NCBI GenBank assembly: GCA_963832305.1
Contig: CAWHTU010000002.1
Span: forward strand, 23,333 to 87,332
Length of the DNA: 64,000 nt
Direction: 5' to 3'
Source: Roseiarcus sp963832305
Lineage (GTDB): Bacteria > Pseudomonadota > Alphaproteobacteria > Rhizobiales > Beijerinckiaceae
The notes beneath the pieces were generated by a model, which had not been told where the DNA came from, searched no databases, and saw only the letters and a program-made list of their open reading frames with translations. A program made the translations under genes and the position numbers. How positions within the stretch are numbered: position 1 is the first letter of the stretch; each line of letters begins with the position of its first letter. Of this stretch, positions 35,966-46,044 are shown piece after piece.

Positions 35966-37900
35966 TCAAATCTCGAATTCCACGCCGATCTCCATGATCT
36001 GGGAGCCGGGAATTTTGAAGAACGCTCCCGGGCGCTGGGCGTTATGGTGCAAGAAGGCGAACAGCGCTTCCCGCCATCGCGGCAGTCCAGGGCGCCGGCC
36101 GGACGGAATGATCGTCTCGTGTCCCGTATAGTAGATGGCGCGACTGAGATCGAAGGGCTCGATCTTGCCGCTCGCAATCGCTTCGACAAGCCGTTCGGGA
36201 ATGTTTGGCTCCTCCATGAAGCCGAAGCGCAACTCGAGACGGGTTATGCCTTCGGCGATCGGCGCGACCACGAATCGATCATTTTCTGGCGCTCGAGGCG
36301 CCTCCGTCACGTTGGCCGCGACCAGCAATACCCGCTCGTGCAGGACATGGTTGCAATTGACATTGTGCGACAGCGCGAGCGGCACGCCTTTGGCCATTCG
36401 TCCGAGAACAATCGCGGTTCCAGGGAGGCGCAGCGGCGGATCGCTGCGCAGGCGTGCGATGAAATCGGAAGTGCGCTCGCGAATCTCGAGCCGCACCGCG
36501 TCCATGACCTCCTCACCTTTGCGCCACGTCAGCATGAGGAATGAGATGACGAAGGCGATGAGGAGCGGGAACCACCCGCCGTCCAAGAGCTTGGTTGAGG
36601 TCGAGGCGAAGAACAAGAGGTCGAGGGCGAGCAGACTCCCGTTGACGGTGAAGACGAGGAAGCGGTTGTGCTTCCAGTGGAGGGCGACGAAAGTTGCCAA
36701 CAGCGTCGTGATCACCATCAGGAGCGAGACGGCGATGCCGTATGCGCCGGCAAGAGCGTCCGAGGAGCCGAAACCGATGACGGCGGCCAGGGCGCCGATG
36801 GCGAGCGCCCAGTTGACGAAGGGGACATAGATCTGGCCGATCTCGCGGCCTTCGGTATGGACGACTCTCATTCGAGGCAGAAATCCGAGAGAGATCGCCT
36901 GCTGGGTCATCGAATAGGCGCCGGAAATGACCGCCTGCGAGGCGATGACGGTCGCCATTGTCGCCAAAATGATCAGCGGAATATGCGCCCATTGCGGGGC
37001 GAGGGCGTAGAAGGGACTGTCGACAACGTCAGGTGAATTTGGCTCGGAGAGCAGCAGGCCGCCCTGGCCGAAATAATTGAGAGTCAGCGCCGGCAGCGCC
37101 ACGCCAAACCAGGCGACGCGGATCGGCAGCGGGCCGAAATGGCCCATGTCGGCGTAGAACGCCTCGCCGCCCGTCACGGCGAGAAAGGCGCCGCCGATGA
37201 CCACGAGAGCCAGCGGCCCCGCGTGCCAGAGATAGGTGACGGCGGCCAGCGGATTGAGCGCGGCGAGGACCGCGGGTGATCGCACGATTCCGATCACGCC
37301 GAGCGCGCCTGCGCTGATGAACCAGACCAGCATCACCGGCCCGAATATGCCGCCGATCCACGATGTGCCATTGCGCTGAATGAGAAACAGGATGGCGAGA
37401 ATGACGACGGTCAGCGGGACAACGGCGCGGTTGAGTTGAGGGGCGTAGATCTTGAGGCCCTCGATGGCGCTCAGCACCGAGATGGCGGGCGTGATCGTGC
37501 CGTCGCCGTATAGCAGGGTCGCGCCGACCAGACCGATGACGACCATCGCAGCGCGCCAGCGATTTCGCTTGGCGCGGCGCGGGCTGACAAGCGCGAGCAG
37601 CGCCAGGATGCCGCCCTCGCCGTGATTGTCGGCGCGCATGATGAGGATCGCGTATTTGAACGAAATGACGATGATGAGCGACCAGAAGATCAGCGACACG
37701 ATGCCGAGCACCGCTTCGGGCGTAATTTGTCCCGTGGGACTGGCGGACTTGGCGGCGACATTGAGCGTATAGAGCGGACTTGTGCCGATGTCGCCAAAGA
37801 CGATGCCCATGCAGGCGAGCGCCGCCGGCCCCAACGCCCGCACCCTCTCTTTCCGGGGCGCGGCCAGTAGGGGCGCGCCGATCTTCGCCGTTGCACTCAT
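35966..37900 (-). CDS. kup: Kup-type potassium uptake protein
   Basis: A 644-residue KUP/HAK/KT potassium-proton symporter. The N-terminal signature GIVFGDIGTSPLYTL is present, followed by the AILIMRADNHGEGGILAL loop, LLYGDGTITPAISVLSAIEG and GGEAFYADMGHFG. Twelve membrane helices are followed by a cytoplasmic C-terminal domain of about 170 residues. It serves low-affinity or low-pH potassium uptake. The start MSATAKIG sits just before the first helix; the upstream open frame is not conserved in character. It is alone on its strand between the sugar transporter and the lipase gene. Confidence 0.94.
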   Translation of the reverse strand: MSATAKIGAPLLAAPRKERVRALGPAALACMGIVFGDIGTSPLYTLNVAAKSASPTGQITPEAVLGIVSLIFWSLIIVISFKYAILIMRADNHGEGGILALLALVSPRRAKRNRWRAAMVVIGLVGATLLYGDGTITPAISVLSAIEGLKIYAPQLNRAVVPLTVVILAILFLIQRNGTSWIGGIFGPVMLVWFISAGALGVIGIVRSPAVLAALNPLAAVTYLWHAGPLALVVIGGAFLAVTGGEAFYADMGHFGPLPIRVAWFGVALPALTLNYFGQGGLLLSEPNSPDVVDSPFYALAPQWAHIPLIILATMATVIASQAVISGAYSMTQQAISLGFLPRMRVVHTEGREIGQIYVPFVNWALAIGALAAVIGFGSSDALAGAYGIAVSLLMVITTLLATFVALHWKHNRFLVFTVNGSLLALDLLFFASTSTKLLDGGWFPLLIAFVISFLMLTWRKGEEVMDAVRLEIRERTSDFIARLRSDPPLRLPGTAIVLGRMAKGVPLALSHNVNCNHVLHERVLLVAANVTEAPRAPENDRFVVAPIAEGITRLELRFGFMEEPNIPERLVEAIASGKIEPFDLSRAIYYTGHETIIPSGRRPGLPRWREALFAFLHHNAQRPGAFFKIPGSQIMEIGVEFEI

Positions 37901-38000
37901 CGAGCGGGCCTTTGACTGCGGCCTCCAACGCAAACAAAACGGTAGCTCAGGGCGAAGGACGCGTAAACCGCCAAGGGCGAAAGAAGCGGATCGATCCGCG

Positions 38001-39011
38001 TCAGACGTGCCCGCCCTTAGCCTTCGCCGACGCGTCAACCAGTCTCAGAACGTCGTGTCCGGCATCTCCGAGGGCCTCCGCCGCCGTCGCGAGCGCCAGC
38101 GTGAGATCGCGGTTGAGGCTGAAGGCCGGCGGTCCCACTATGCAACGCCAGGACGCGGCGTCCTGGGCGCTCGCTCGCGCTTTGGTGTCGGCATAGTCAA
38201 TCATCGCGCAATAGCAGATGACGTTATGGTCGCATACCACATCGAACCGTACCTCCGCCTGAGCAGATAGTGGCAAAATGATCTCGGCGCTGGGCAGTGT
38301 TGAGTATTGAAAAGCTGGCGGCGCGTCGAGTGGCACGTAGGGGACGACATCGAGGATGTAGTTCATGAGCCGGCATGCCGCCACCTTTCCCGCGTAGGCC
38401 GTTGTCCATGCGAGATCGCCAGTGCGAGGAGAGGCGAACAGGCACGCGCTCGCTCGTACGCCCAGGAGCTTCGCAACGTCGAAGCTCAAATAGGTCGCGA
38501 CCGCCGATCCGAGGCTGTGCCCGCAGACTGTGACATTCCCCTGGTCGACCGCGCTCGCGATGCCGTCCGCGGCCTTCGCGCCGATCTGGACGCCGTCCAG
38601 GCCGACAAGGGTCATAGAGTCGTAGACGCTCCAGAATCCCTGCTCGACTTTTGCGCCGGGCGACGAGGGGCTGTCGCGCAGAAAGAAATCAGCGTCGATG
38701 ACCCATTCGGCGAAGCCGCTCGTCCCGCGAATGGCGGCGGCGTAACGAGTTGGGTCGGCATGGTTGCGCGCCAGATAGCCATAAAATACCAGGGCGCCGA
38801 GTTGTAGTGCTTTCGGGTCGGTAGGACCCAGACTTTTCATGTCGGGCAGGATGGAGTCGCGGGCGATGAGATGGGCGACGATGTCCCAGCCGGCGGCGGC
38901 GACTCTTGCTCCATCACCTGGCGTGATCGACCCTGGCAGATACATCCCTTCCGCGAATGCGACGAGATAGCCAAAGTCCACCGCTTGCGGATTCGTGATC
39001 GGCGTCGCCAT
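38001..39011 (-). CDS. class 3 lipase-family alpha/beta hydrolase
   Basis: A 336-residue hydrolase with the class 3 lipase layout: an RGTSGFAEWVIDADF strand (oxyanion region), the nucleophile elbow VCGHSLGSAVATYLSFDVAK, and FASPRTGDLAW with an acidic residue in the usual place before NYILDVVPYVPL. The catalytic His is probably in VVCDHNVICY. There is no signal peptide. Substrates of such bacterial proteins are acylglycerols or unknown esters. The lipase gene and kup are separated by about 100 bases. Confidence 0.8.
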   Translation of the reverse strand: MATPITNPQAVDFGYLVAFAEGMYLPGSITPGDGARVAAAGWDIVAHLIARDSILPDMKSLGPTDPKALQLGALVFYGYLARNHADPTRYAAAIRGTSGFAEWVIDADFFLRDSPSSPGAKVEQGFWSVYDSMTLVGLDGVQIGAKAADGIASAVDQGNVTVCGHSLGSAVATYLSFDVAKLLGVRASACLFASPRTGDLAWTTAYAGKVAACRLMNYILDVVPYVPLDAPPAFQYSTLPSAEIILPLSAQAEVRFDVVCDHNVICYCAMIDYADTKARASAQDAASWRCIVGPPAFSLNRDLTLALATAAEALGDAGHDVLRLVDASAKAKGGHV

Positions 39012-39228
39012 GCCCTCCCTCCCGTCAAGTCCTAAGGCGGCCGCGGCGCCCTGAGCGCCAGCGGACGCCCACTATATGCTCGGGATGTTCGCGCTCGTCG
39101 ACTCGAAAGCTGACGTTGTTCTTAGCTCCCAGTTTTGCTTGCCGTCCGGAAAAATGACAAAGTTGACCTTCCCGGAGTCGAGCAGCGACAATTCCGTCGA
39201 GGGCGTCGACCGCCGTCGCTCGGCGGGC

Positions 39229-40189
39229 TCACTGCAGCACGTAGCGGATTCCGACGCGCAGTTGCTGCGAAGCGTTGTTTTGCCGGAGGGTCAGGCCGGT
39301 TTGCGGGTTGATGAGCCTGGTGGTCTCGCCGCTGTTTAGGTAGCGATAGCCGATGTCGAGCGTCGTGCTCGGATTGAGCTGGAAGCCCAACCCTGCCGAT
39401 AGCGCCCAGGCGAAGGAATAAGTGGTCGATCTGATCGATCGGCTCCAGTATTGCTGGCCGAAGGCGACCGCGGGCTGCGGAGAGATCGGCTGGCCCTGCT
39501 GATTGACCCAAACCTGCGGAAATCCGGCGGCCGGCGTCAGGTTCGGCGCGTAGACCTGACCGTCGCTCGTCTGGTGCGCGTTGAAGCTTCCCGTTGCGAC
39601 GTTCATATCGAGGCCAAGGCCGCCGCCGACATAGGGGGTGAAGCCGCCGTAGGTTCCGAGATCGACATAGCCGTTGGCGAGGAAAGTGTTGTTGTACTGC
39701 TTGAGATTCGTCGTCCCATTGCAGACGTCCGAGGTATTGTAGAGGTTGCCCGCGGGCAGGCCGGTCGTCGGAGCGACGACTCCAGTCGTCGGGGGATAGG
39801 GGCAGACGACCGCCGTGTTGCGGGTTCCCCCGACGCCGGTGCGGTAGTCCCAGGTCGCGTCCAGGCGCAGATAGTCGTTGAAGCGATAACCGGCTCCGAC
39901 GCCGCCGGTGAAGTTGGTGGTCGACCAGTTCGTTCCGGCAGGCGTCGTGTACGGGGTGGCGACGAGCCCGGGCGGCGGCGTCGAAATGCTTGAGGAGCGA
40001 GACGGTCGGCGCCTCGTCGAAGCTGACGCCGAGATCGCCGCGGATGTACCAGTTCGAGCCGACCTCGAACATCGTCTGCCCCTGGCTCGCGGGCATCGTC
40101 AGCGGCGGCGCGCTGCCGAGATCGGCGGCCGCAGCCGGCCATGCAGCCAGGGTCAGCCCGGCGCAAGCGAGAAACTTGAGAACCTTCAT
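39229..40189 (-). pseudogene. outer-membrane beta-barrel protein (porin-like Omp), frameshifted
   Basis: A surface barrel of about 320 codons of the alphaproteobacterial Omp25/LomR-like kind. The first frame gives the signal peptide MKVLKFLACAGLTLAAWPAA and first strands (SNWYIRGDLGVSFDEAPTVS). Near 39985-40000 coding moves to another frame with one extra base, then continues uninterrupted: VGAGYRFNDYLRLDATWDYR, GGFTPYVGGGLGLDMN, SFAWALSAGLGFQLNPSTTL and the C-terminal strand QLRVGIRYVLQ. A final hydrophobic Gln is slightly unusual, as Phe is the common last residue. An AT-rich leader with a promoter precedes it. A sequencing indel is likely. Confidence 0.8.
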
Positions 40190-40254
40190 CGACCACCCCA
40201 GAATCGCCGCGCCGACGCGAGAAACGGCGACGCTTCAGGAGAATCTGGCGGATA

Positions 40255-40283
40255 ATACTTAATTATTATTTAACCGTAACCAA
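40255..40283 (-). promoter_or_regulatory. promoter of the outer-membrane protein gene
   Basis: On the minus strand: TTGGTT, 17 bases, AAGTAT, inside a markedly AT-rich 80-base tract. The start would fall about 60 bases before the ATG. Confidence 0.4.
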
Positions 40284-40407
40284 TTTTTATCCACGTAATA
40301 CTTTATGTTGCATTCATAACTAAGTATAGCTTGTCCTCTCGGCCAGCAACGGGACCGATGGGGGAAGTCTTGCCGCGCCCGGACCGGGGCGGGTCCACCG
40401 TCGCCGT

Positions 40408-40845
40408 TCAGGAGCGGGCGAGCAGGAGGCCGAAACCGGCAAGCAGCACGCCGGCAAGCTGTCGAGCCGCCAATGGCCTGGCTTCCGTTCCGAGAAGACC
40501 GAAGCCATCGATCAGCGCCGACACGGCTGCGATCACGAAGAAATAGAGGATGAACGTTTGGCTTGGGCCAAGCCTTGGCGCGACGAAGGTGAGGCCGGCG
40601 ACGATGAACGCCCCCATCAGCCCCCCTGCGACGGCCTTCAGTCCATGGGTCTCGATAAGGTTCGCTTGCGGAAGCGGGATACGGTAGACCGCGACGGCGA
40701 CAACGACGAGCGTGACGGCGGACACGGTCGCGGAGATGGCGCCCACCCAGATCGCGCCGATGCCCGCCCTTGCCGCGGCGCCGTTGGCCATGGCCTGCAG
40801 GACCTGGAAGAAGCCGCATGCCATCGCAATGAGCCAGAACTGCAC
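40408..40845 (-). CDS. DUF606-type small DMT permease
   Basis: A 145-residue membrane protein with about five helices of the DUF606 (YdcZ-like) branch of the drug/metabolite transporter superfamily. The conserved block GGLMGAFIVAGLTFVAPRLG and the end block FFVIAAVSALIDGFGLLG are clear. Such half-size carriers probably pair. The start is a GTG (protein VQFWLIAMACGFFQ) directly at helix one. It begins two bases after the stop of the GT8 gene, so the two are one transcript. Confidence 0.8.
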   Translation of the reverse strand: MQFWLIAMACGFFQVLQAMANGAAARAGIGAIWVGAISATVSAVTLVVVAVAVYRIPLPQANLIETHGLKAVAGGLMGAFIVAGLTFVAPRLGPSQTFILYFFVIAAVSALIDGFGLLGTEARPLAARQLAGVLLAGFGLLLARS

Positions 40846-40847
40846 CT

Positions 40848-41813
40848 TTAAGCCCCCCGCAAGGTCAATCGTCCGTCGATGTAGCGCGTCGCGCCGATGA
40901 ACGCCGACAGGCGCCTGGCGAAGTCTCGGCGCACGTGCGTGAGCGGCGGCCGACTTCGCCGCCACGGCGGCGCCGGCGGCGCCTTCGCCAGCTCCGGCCA
41001 GGGCGAGTTCGAGAACCAGTCGCGATAGTTTTGCGCGAACCGGGCCTCGCCGCGCCAGAGCCCGAGCTCCCAGGGTTTCGGCGCGTTGACGAAATGGAGA
41101 ACGATCGGCTCGATCCGGCGCTCGAGGTCGAGCAGGAAGAAGTCGCCCATGAAATTGAAGCGCGGAGACAGCGGCGCAAAGTCGCCCTGAAGAGTCGCGT
41201 TGAGCGCGTCCTGCTCGTTGAAGGGAAACCGCTCGGGTGTGTCGCGGAGCGCTCGCGCCACGCGCTCGGCGAGTCCGCGCCGGCGCCATTCGGCGCGGTC
41301 GATCGCCATCAGTCCGGCATTGAAATAGGGGGTCTCGAGCGCAAGCCCGAGCGAGCGGCGGGTCCGCTGGAACCGCCGCGCCAGCGCGTCGCCCTTGAAG
41401 TCCATGTAAAAGATCATGTCGTAGGCGGCGGCGAGCGGCCTTCCGCCGAGATCGAAGCTTTCGAGCCGCTTGAGCCCCGGGCGGACGATGAGCATGTCGG
41501 AATCCACCGAAACTATGCGCTCGAAGCGGACCGGCAGCAGCTCGTCGAGAAAGAGCCGGCGAAAAACGGCGCGCGAAAAGCGTCCGCTCGGCTTCAAATC
41601 TTTGTCGAAGCGGGCAAAGTCGATCGCCATCAGTTCGATGCGATCGCGCAATCGCCCCGCGAGCTTGTCGAAGCCGCGCGGCACGTCGCCCGGCTCGCAG
41701 ACGACGACGATCTCATGCCGCCCTTCCGGCTCGGCCGCGATGAGCGACGCGATGGCGCGCACCGCCGGCGCAAAGAACGCGCGGTCGGGCGTGAAGCAAT
41801 AGGCGGTTCGCAT
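40848..41813 (-). CDS. GT8 family glycosyltransferase
   Basis: A 321-residue retaining glycosyltransferase of family 8 (LgtC/glycogenin fold). The metal-binding D-x-D is in FERIVSVDSDMLIVRPG, and the other family blocks are ETPYFNAGLMAID, NEQDALNATLQGDF and VLHFVNAPKPWELG with the C-terminal His ligand. It transfers galactose or glucose from UDP-sugar to lipopolysaccharide core or another envelope glycan. It is translated just ahead of a small DMT permease; together they may build and move a surface sugar. The basic tail (RRSRPPLTHVRRDFARR) is typical for membrane association. Confidence 0.88.
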   Translation of the reverse strand: MRTAYCFTPDRAFFAPAVRAIASLIAAEPEGRHEIVVVCEPGDVPRGFDKLAGRLRDRIELMAIDFARFDKDLKPSGRFSRAVFRRLFLDELLPVRFERIVSVDSDMLIVRPGLKRLESFDLGGRPLAAAYDMIFYMDFKGDALARRFQRTRRSLGLALETPYFNAGLMAIDRAEWRRRGLAERVARALRDTPERFPFNEQDALNATLQGDFAPLSPRFNFMGDFFLLDLERRIEPIVLHFVNAPKPWELGLWRGEARFAQNYRDWFSNSPWPELAKAPPAPPWRRSRPPLTHVRRDFARRLSAFIGATRYIDGRLTLRGA

Positions 41814-41998
41814 GACTCCCCTCTACTCTCAATTCGATCCATTCGACGCCGCCGTCCCGGCTTTGCCAGGGCGCCCTTTCGCCCGGCAGACAGACTTGGC
41901 CCTCCGGGACGGCCCAACTTTCGACGCAAGGCGACCCTTCGATCTCGAGGTGGCGGCAGGCTTTGAAGGCGTCAGGACTGCCGATCTGAATTGGCGCG

Positions 41999-43060
41999 CT
42001 ATCCCGCCAGCGCGCGTCGCTCGGCGTTGCTTCGTTGAAAGAGGTCGTAGAGCGCGATCACTCGACGGCCCTCCGGCGCGGTGAGCGCCTCCTCCGGCTC
42101 CCGTCCAGCAAGCACATCGAGGAAGTGGCGTGTGGATCGGGTGAAGCTCGCGCCCCAGTCAGTGTCGAGGTTATGAAAGGCGCGCACTTCGCCATCGCGA
42201 TAGAGCGTGAGCGCGGGTTCGTCGAGCATGCGGTCGGAGCAGCGCGTGACCTGGATTATGCCTTCCTCGCCCTGGATTTCGAACCGCTCGGCGTCGGCGT
42301 AGTAGTCGGTCCGCATGGTCATCTTCAATGCCAGCGAAACATCCCACGTTCCATGCACCGGGGGATCGGTATGGCGCCACATAAGCGTCGCTGGCGCGTC
42401 GTAGACGCCGAAGGGGGTTTCCGTGCGCTCGATACAGGCGAATCCGTCGCGCACCTCCCCGAAGAGCCAGAGCGCCACCGCCATCATGTGGTGGCCGTGG
42501 TCGAACACGATCGGGCCGCCGCGGCCCTCGGCGGCAAGCGCATGGCGCCAGCGACTCGTTGCATCCGGCACATGCCATGCCTGCGCGCGGTCCGCCATCA
42601 CTACCTTCATCCGAAAATGCAGCGGCCTGCCGATCGCGCCCTCAAGGAGCAACTTGCGCGCTTTGACCAGCGGCGGGTAGAAAACAAAGTTTTCGAAGAC
42701 TTTTAGGCGCCTTCCGCTCGCGGCGGCGGCTTCGATCATTCGGTCGCATTCGGGCAGCGTCATCGCCATCGGCTTCTGCACGCTGACATGGGAGCCACCG
42801 GCCAGCGCCGCCACGGTCATCGCCTCGTGTTGCGGGTGCGGCGTCAGGATTTCGATCAGGTCAAGCTCGGAGCGCAAGATGTCCTGGAAGCCGGACGTCG
42901 CTCGGGCGCCGGGGTGTTCGGCGGCCCGTCGAGCGAGGATCGCGGGGTCGGCGTCGCACAGCGCCGAAACCTCCGCTTCCGGATGATCGAGGTAGCCCCG
43001 CACATTAAGATCGAATACGCGCCCAAGGCCGACAAAACCAACGCGTAGCTTGCGCGCCAT
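41999..43060 (-). CDS. Gfo/Idh/MocA family oxidoreductase
   Basis: A 353-residue NAD(P)-dependent sugar dehydrogenase-type enzyme. The N-terminal Rossmann motif is VGFVGLGRVFDLN, the nicotinamide motif appears as VSVQKPMAMTLPECD (Gln in place of the usual Glu of EKP; the Lys is retained), and the alpha/beta C-terminal domain includes GPIVFDHGHHMMAVALWLFG with the His of the active site. Substrates of the family are inositol, glucose derivatives or nucleotide sugars. It is close to the GT8 gene, so a role in sugar-nucleotide supply is possible, but the 185-base gap may hold its own promoter for the downstream pair. Confidence 0.88.
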   Translation of the reverse strand: MARKLRVGFVGLGRVFDLNVRGYLDHPEAEVSALCDADPAILARRAAEHPGARATSGFQDILRSELDLIEILTPHPQHEAMTVAALAGGSHVSVQKPMAMTLPECDRMIEAAAASGRRLKVFENFVFYPPLVKARKLLLEGAIGRPLHFRMKVVMADRAQAWHVPDATSRWRHALAAEGRGGPIVFDHGHHMMAVALWLFGEVRDGFACIERTETPFGVYDAPATLMWRHTDPPVHGTWDVSLALKMTMRTDYYADAERFEIQGEEGIIQVTRCSDRMLDEPALTLYRDGEVRAFHNLDTDWGASFTRSTRHFLDVLAGREPEEALTAPEGRRVIALYDLFQRSNAERRALAG

Positions 43061-43148
43061 CTAAGGATTACTCCGACGGTTGATGGCGCGAGTTTGGCGC
43101 CTGCGGCGGCTGTCGTGTCAAGAGCAGCGCGCGATTTAAGCCTGCCGG

Positions 43149-44777
43149 TCAGTGGCGCCGAAGCAGAGCGGTGAACAAGAGGCAGATGAAGGCGCCGACC
43201 GCCGCGGCGAGAAACCCATCGATGTAGGAGAGGACCGCGGCCTGCTTCGCGACCGCGGCGCCGAGGAGGCTCGTGGCCCGCGCGGCCGCGGCCGCGACGT
43301 CGCTCGTATGGGCGCCGACGACGTTGCGATAAGCGGCGAGACGATCGGCGGTCATCCCGCCGAGGCTGTCGACATGCAGGCCGATGAGATTGGAGTGGAT
43401 CTGCTCGCGCACCCGGACAAAGGTCTGCATGAAGGCGGTTCCGATCTCGCCGCCGAACAGGCGAACGGTCTGGAACAGCGTGCCGATCGTCAGCACGTCG
43501 GCCGGATTCATCGATTTCACCGCAAGCACGACGACCGCGGTCAGGGCGAACGACTGGCCGATCGCCTGCAGGATTTGCGACGGCAGGAAATCATCGGTCG
43601 CCCAATCTTGGGTGAGAAAGGTTCCCATGAGGCAGGCGACGCCGATAAAAATCGCGCCGAGCGCAAGGACCCAACGCGCATCGATTCGTGAAAGAAGCCA
43701 GCCGAGGGGCAGCACGATCAGAAACTGCGGCAGCGCGATCCACAGCAGCACCGCGCCGACCTGCAGCTCGCGGTAGTCCTGGACGACCTGGAGATAGGTC
43801 GGAATGATATAGGCGGTCGAGAGGATTATGAAGCGGAAGCCAGCGAGGATCAAAAGGATCGGCACGATCCCTTCCTTCGCCAGCAGCCGAAGATTGAGGA
43901 ATGGCTTGTCGACGTAAAGCTCGCGACCGACGAAGGCGAGGGTCAGCAAAGTTCCCGAAAGCAGGAGACCGTTGACTAGACCGTTGTTGACCCAGTCGAG
44001 GCGATTGCCCTGGTCAAGGCCGGCGTAGAGCAGAGAGAACCCGATCCCGGAATAGGCGAGTCCTGGCCAGTCGAGAGCGCGCAGCAGGTTCAAGTTGATC
44101 TTCTCGCGCGGCGCTCCGTACCAGATGCATGCGAACATGACCGGCAGCGCGATGCAGAATTGCCAGTATATCCACCGCCAGGAGAGGTTGTCCGTAAACC
44201 AGCCCTCGAGCGAAGCGGAGACGTTCTGCGACAGCTCCGAATTCATCGCGTAGACGGCGAGACCGTAGACGACTAGGCGCTGCGGGAGGTTGCGGACGAT
44301 GAAGCCGATGGTGAGCGGGATGAAGGTCCCCGCGCCGACGCCAGCGAGGAATTGCGCGGTGAGGAAGGCGGTGAGGTTCGGCGACAATGGTCCGAGCAGG
44401 CAGGCGATGAACAGGAGCGCCATTCCATGCAAGAGGATGCGCCGGACGCTGAAAATGGCGCCCAGGTAGGGACAGGCGACGCCGACGAGCATCTGCCCGA
44501 CGCCGAAGCTCGTCGTCATCCATGCGCCCTCGTCAAACCCGAAGTGCAATCCGCCGCGCAAGTCGGCGAGCCCGAAGGTCGTGATACGGCTGCCGGTGAA
44601 TGACAGGATCGCACCGATGAGGACGCCTAAGATTCCGATATAGGGCCTAAGGGTATCGGGGCTCAGGCGGATATAGCGGATCCCGCTGGCGTGAGCGGCG
44701 ATGCCGGCGCAGGTGATGGGCGCAGGGGTCGGGACGTCGTCGCCCGCCGAGGCGAGCGGGGCAGGAACCGCGGTCAT
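43149..44777 (-). CDS. EmrB-type multidrug efflux MFS transporter (DHA2, 14 helices)
   Basis: A 542-residue inner-membrane drug/proton antiporter. Fourteen helices are visible. Landmarks are DEGAWMTTSFGVGQMLVGVA (helices 1-2), AGVGAGTFIPLTIGFIVRNL with the DHA motif C region, and the second-half blocks LLWIALPQFLIVLPLGWLL and LSYIDGFLAAAVGAFICLLF. It pumps hydrophobic compounds through the adaptor encoded immediately upstream; the ATG overlaps the adaptor stop by four bases. An outer-membrane TolC-type channel is not in the window. Confidence 0.92.
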   Translation of the reverse strand: MTAVPAPLASAGDDVPTPAPITCAGIAAHASGIRYIRLSPDTLRPYIGILGVLIGAILSFTGSRITTFGLADLRGGLHFGFDEGAWMTTSFGVGQMLVGVACPYLGAIFSVRRILLHGMALLFIACLLGPLSPNLTAFLTAQFLAGVGAGTFIPLTIGFIVRNLPQRLVVYGLAVYAMNSELSQNVSASLEGWFTDNLSWRWIYWQFCIALPVMFACIWYGAPREKINLNLLRALDWPGLAYSGIGFSLLYAGLDQGNRLDWVNNGLVNGLLLSGTLLTLAFVGRELYVDKPFLNLRLLAKEGIVPILLILAGFRFIILSTAYIIPTYLQVVQDYRELQVGAVLLWIALPQFLIVLPLGWLLSRIDARWVLALGAIFIGVACLMGTFLTQDWATDDFLPSQILQAIGQSFALTAVVVLAVKSMNPADVLTIGTLFQTVRLFGGEIGTAFMQTFVRVREQIHSNLIGLHVDSLGGMTADRLAAYRNVVGAHTSDVAAAAARATSLLGAAVAKQAAVLSYIDGFLAAAVGAFICLLFTALLRRH

Positions 44778-45925
44778 GGACGCGGCGCGACGCTTGCGGC
44801 GGCCCCGTTCTGGCCGGGCGGCGCGCCTGTGTCGATCGTCGCTTCGACCGACATGCCTGGCCGCACGAGGGATCCAAGCGAGTCGTTCCGATCGAGAACG
44901 ATCTTCACTGGAACGCGCTGGACCACCTTCGTGAAGTTGCCGGTTGCGTTGTCGGGCGGAAGCAGCGCAAAAGTGCTTCCTGTTCCAGGCGACCAGCTGT
45001 CCACATGGCCGGTGAGCTTGAGATCGGGAAAGGCGTCGACAGCGATCCGAGCCGGCTGGCCGACCCGAACGCCGGTCATCTGGGTTTCCTTGTAATTTGC
45101 GATCACCCAGATGTTGGGCAATGGCACGACAGCAATCACCTGCGTACCGACATTGACGAACTGGCCCAGCCGGACCTGCCGCTGGCCGACCAATCCGTCC
45201 GCCGGCGACACGATACGCGTATAGCCCAGGTTGTCGGCGGCGAGCGCGACCTGCGCCTTAGCCGCGTGGATTTGCGCCTTAAGCTGCTTTTCCTGGATGT
45301 CGATTGCTGCAAGTGCCGCCTTTTGCTGGTCGAGCTGAGCGGCGTTCAGCCGCCGTTGAGCAATGACCCGCTTGGCGTTGTCGTCGGCCTGCTCCACCAA
45401 CTGCTGCGTGCCTGCGATACCGGTGCGCAGGAGGTCGTGCTGGCGCTTGTCCTCGAGCTGATAGCGCAGGACGTCGGCCTCGGTGGCGTCGATCGTCGCC
45501 TCGGCCTGCTGGACGAGCGCCTGCTGCACGATCCGCTGATTGGCGAGATTGGCGAGCGTCGCCTCGGCGGCGGCCAGATTGGCTTGAGCCAGTTCAAGCT
45601 GAGCCTGGTAGTCGGATGGGTCGATCACCGCAAGGAGTTCGCCTTTGCGCACGGTCTCGAAGTCGTTGACCGGCATTTCGGTGATGTATCCCGGCACCCG
45701 GGCGGAGAGCGGCGTCACATCCCCCGACACAAAGGCGTCATCGGTCGATTCGAACCGCGCCGCGCCGGTCCAGCGGTCCCAATGTCCGGCCGTGTACCAG
45801 ACGAGCCAGGCGGCGAAGACGAGAAAGGCAATCCGCAAAAAGGGAAAGAGCCAGCGACTCAGCCGGCTCGAGCGACTGAAGTCCTTCTGCGGCGAAACGT
45901 TATCCGTCGGCTTGGTATCGGTCAT
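44774..45925 (-). CDS. EmrA-type membrane fusion protein (HlyD family)
   Basis: A 383-residue periplasmic adaptor. One N-terminal helix (FPFLRIAFLVFAAWLVWYTA), a biotinyl-lipoyl half (STDDAFVSGDVTPLSARVPG, VRKGELLAVIDPSDYQ), a long alpha-hairpin rich in Ala, Gln and Glu (about 100-240), the second lipoyl half (TRIVSPADGLVGQRQVRLGQ) and a beta-barrel (PNIWVIANYKETQMTGVRVG) follow. It links the EmrB pump to an outer-membrane duct. First gene of a two-gene operon. No MarR or TetR regulator is adjacent. Confidence 0.92.
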   Translation of the reverse strand: MTDTKPTDNVSPQKDFSRSSRLSRWLFPFLRIAFLVFAAWLVWYTAGHWDRWTGAARFESTDDAFVSGDVTPLSARVPGYITEMPVNDFETVRKGELLAVIDPSDYQAQLELAQANLAAAEATLANLANQRIVQQALVQQAEATIDATEADVLRYQLEDKRQHDLLRTGIAGTQQLVEQADDNAKRVIAQRRLNAAQLDQQKAALAAIDIQEKQLKAQIHAAKAQVALAADNLGYTRIVSPADGLVGQRQVRLGQFVNVGTQVIAVVPLPNIWVIANYKETQMTGVRVGQPARIAVDAFPDLKLTGHVDSWSPGTGSTFALLPPDNATGNFTKVVQRVPVKIVLDRNDSLGSLVRPGMSVEATIDTGAPPGQNGAAASVAPRP

Positions 45926-46044
45926 TAGACTCTGCGGAGAAAGAACCGCACCGAGTAGGAAAGCGCAAGCGCATAATGATTGCGCCGCCCAAGCGCGGGG
46001 CTGACAAGAAAGACCCGTTCCCCTCGCTTTTCGCTGGGTGACAA

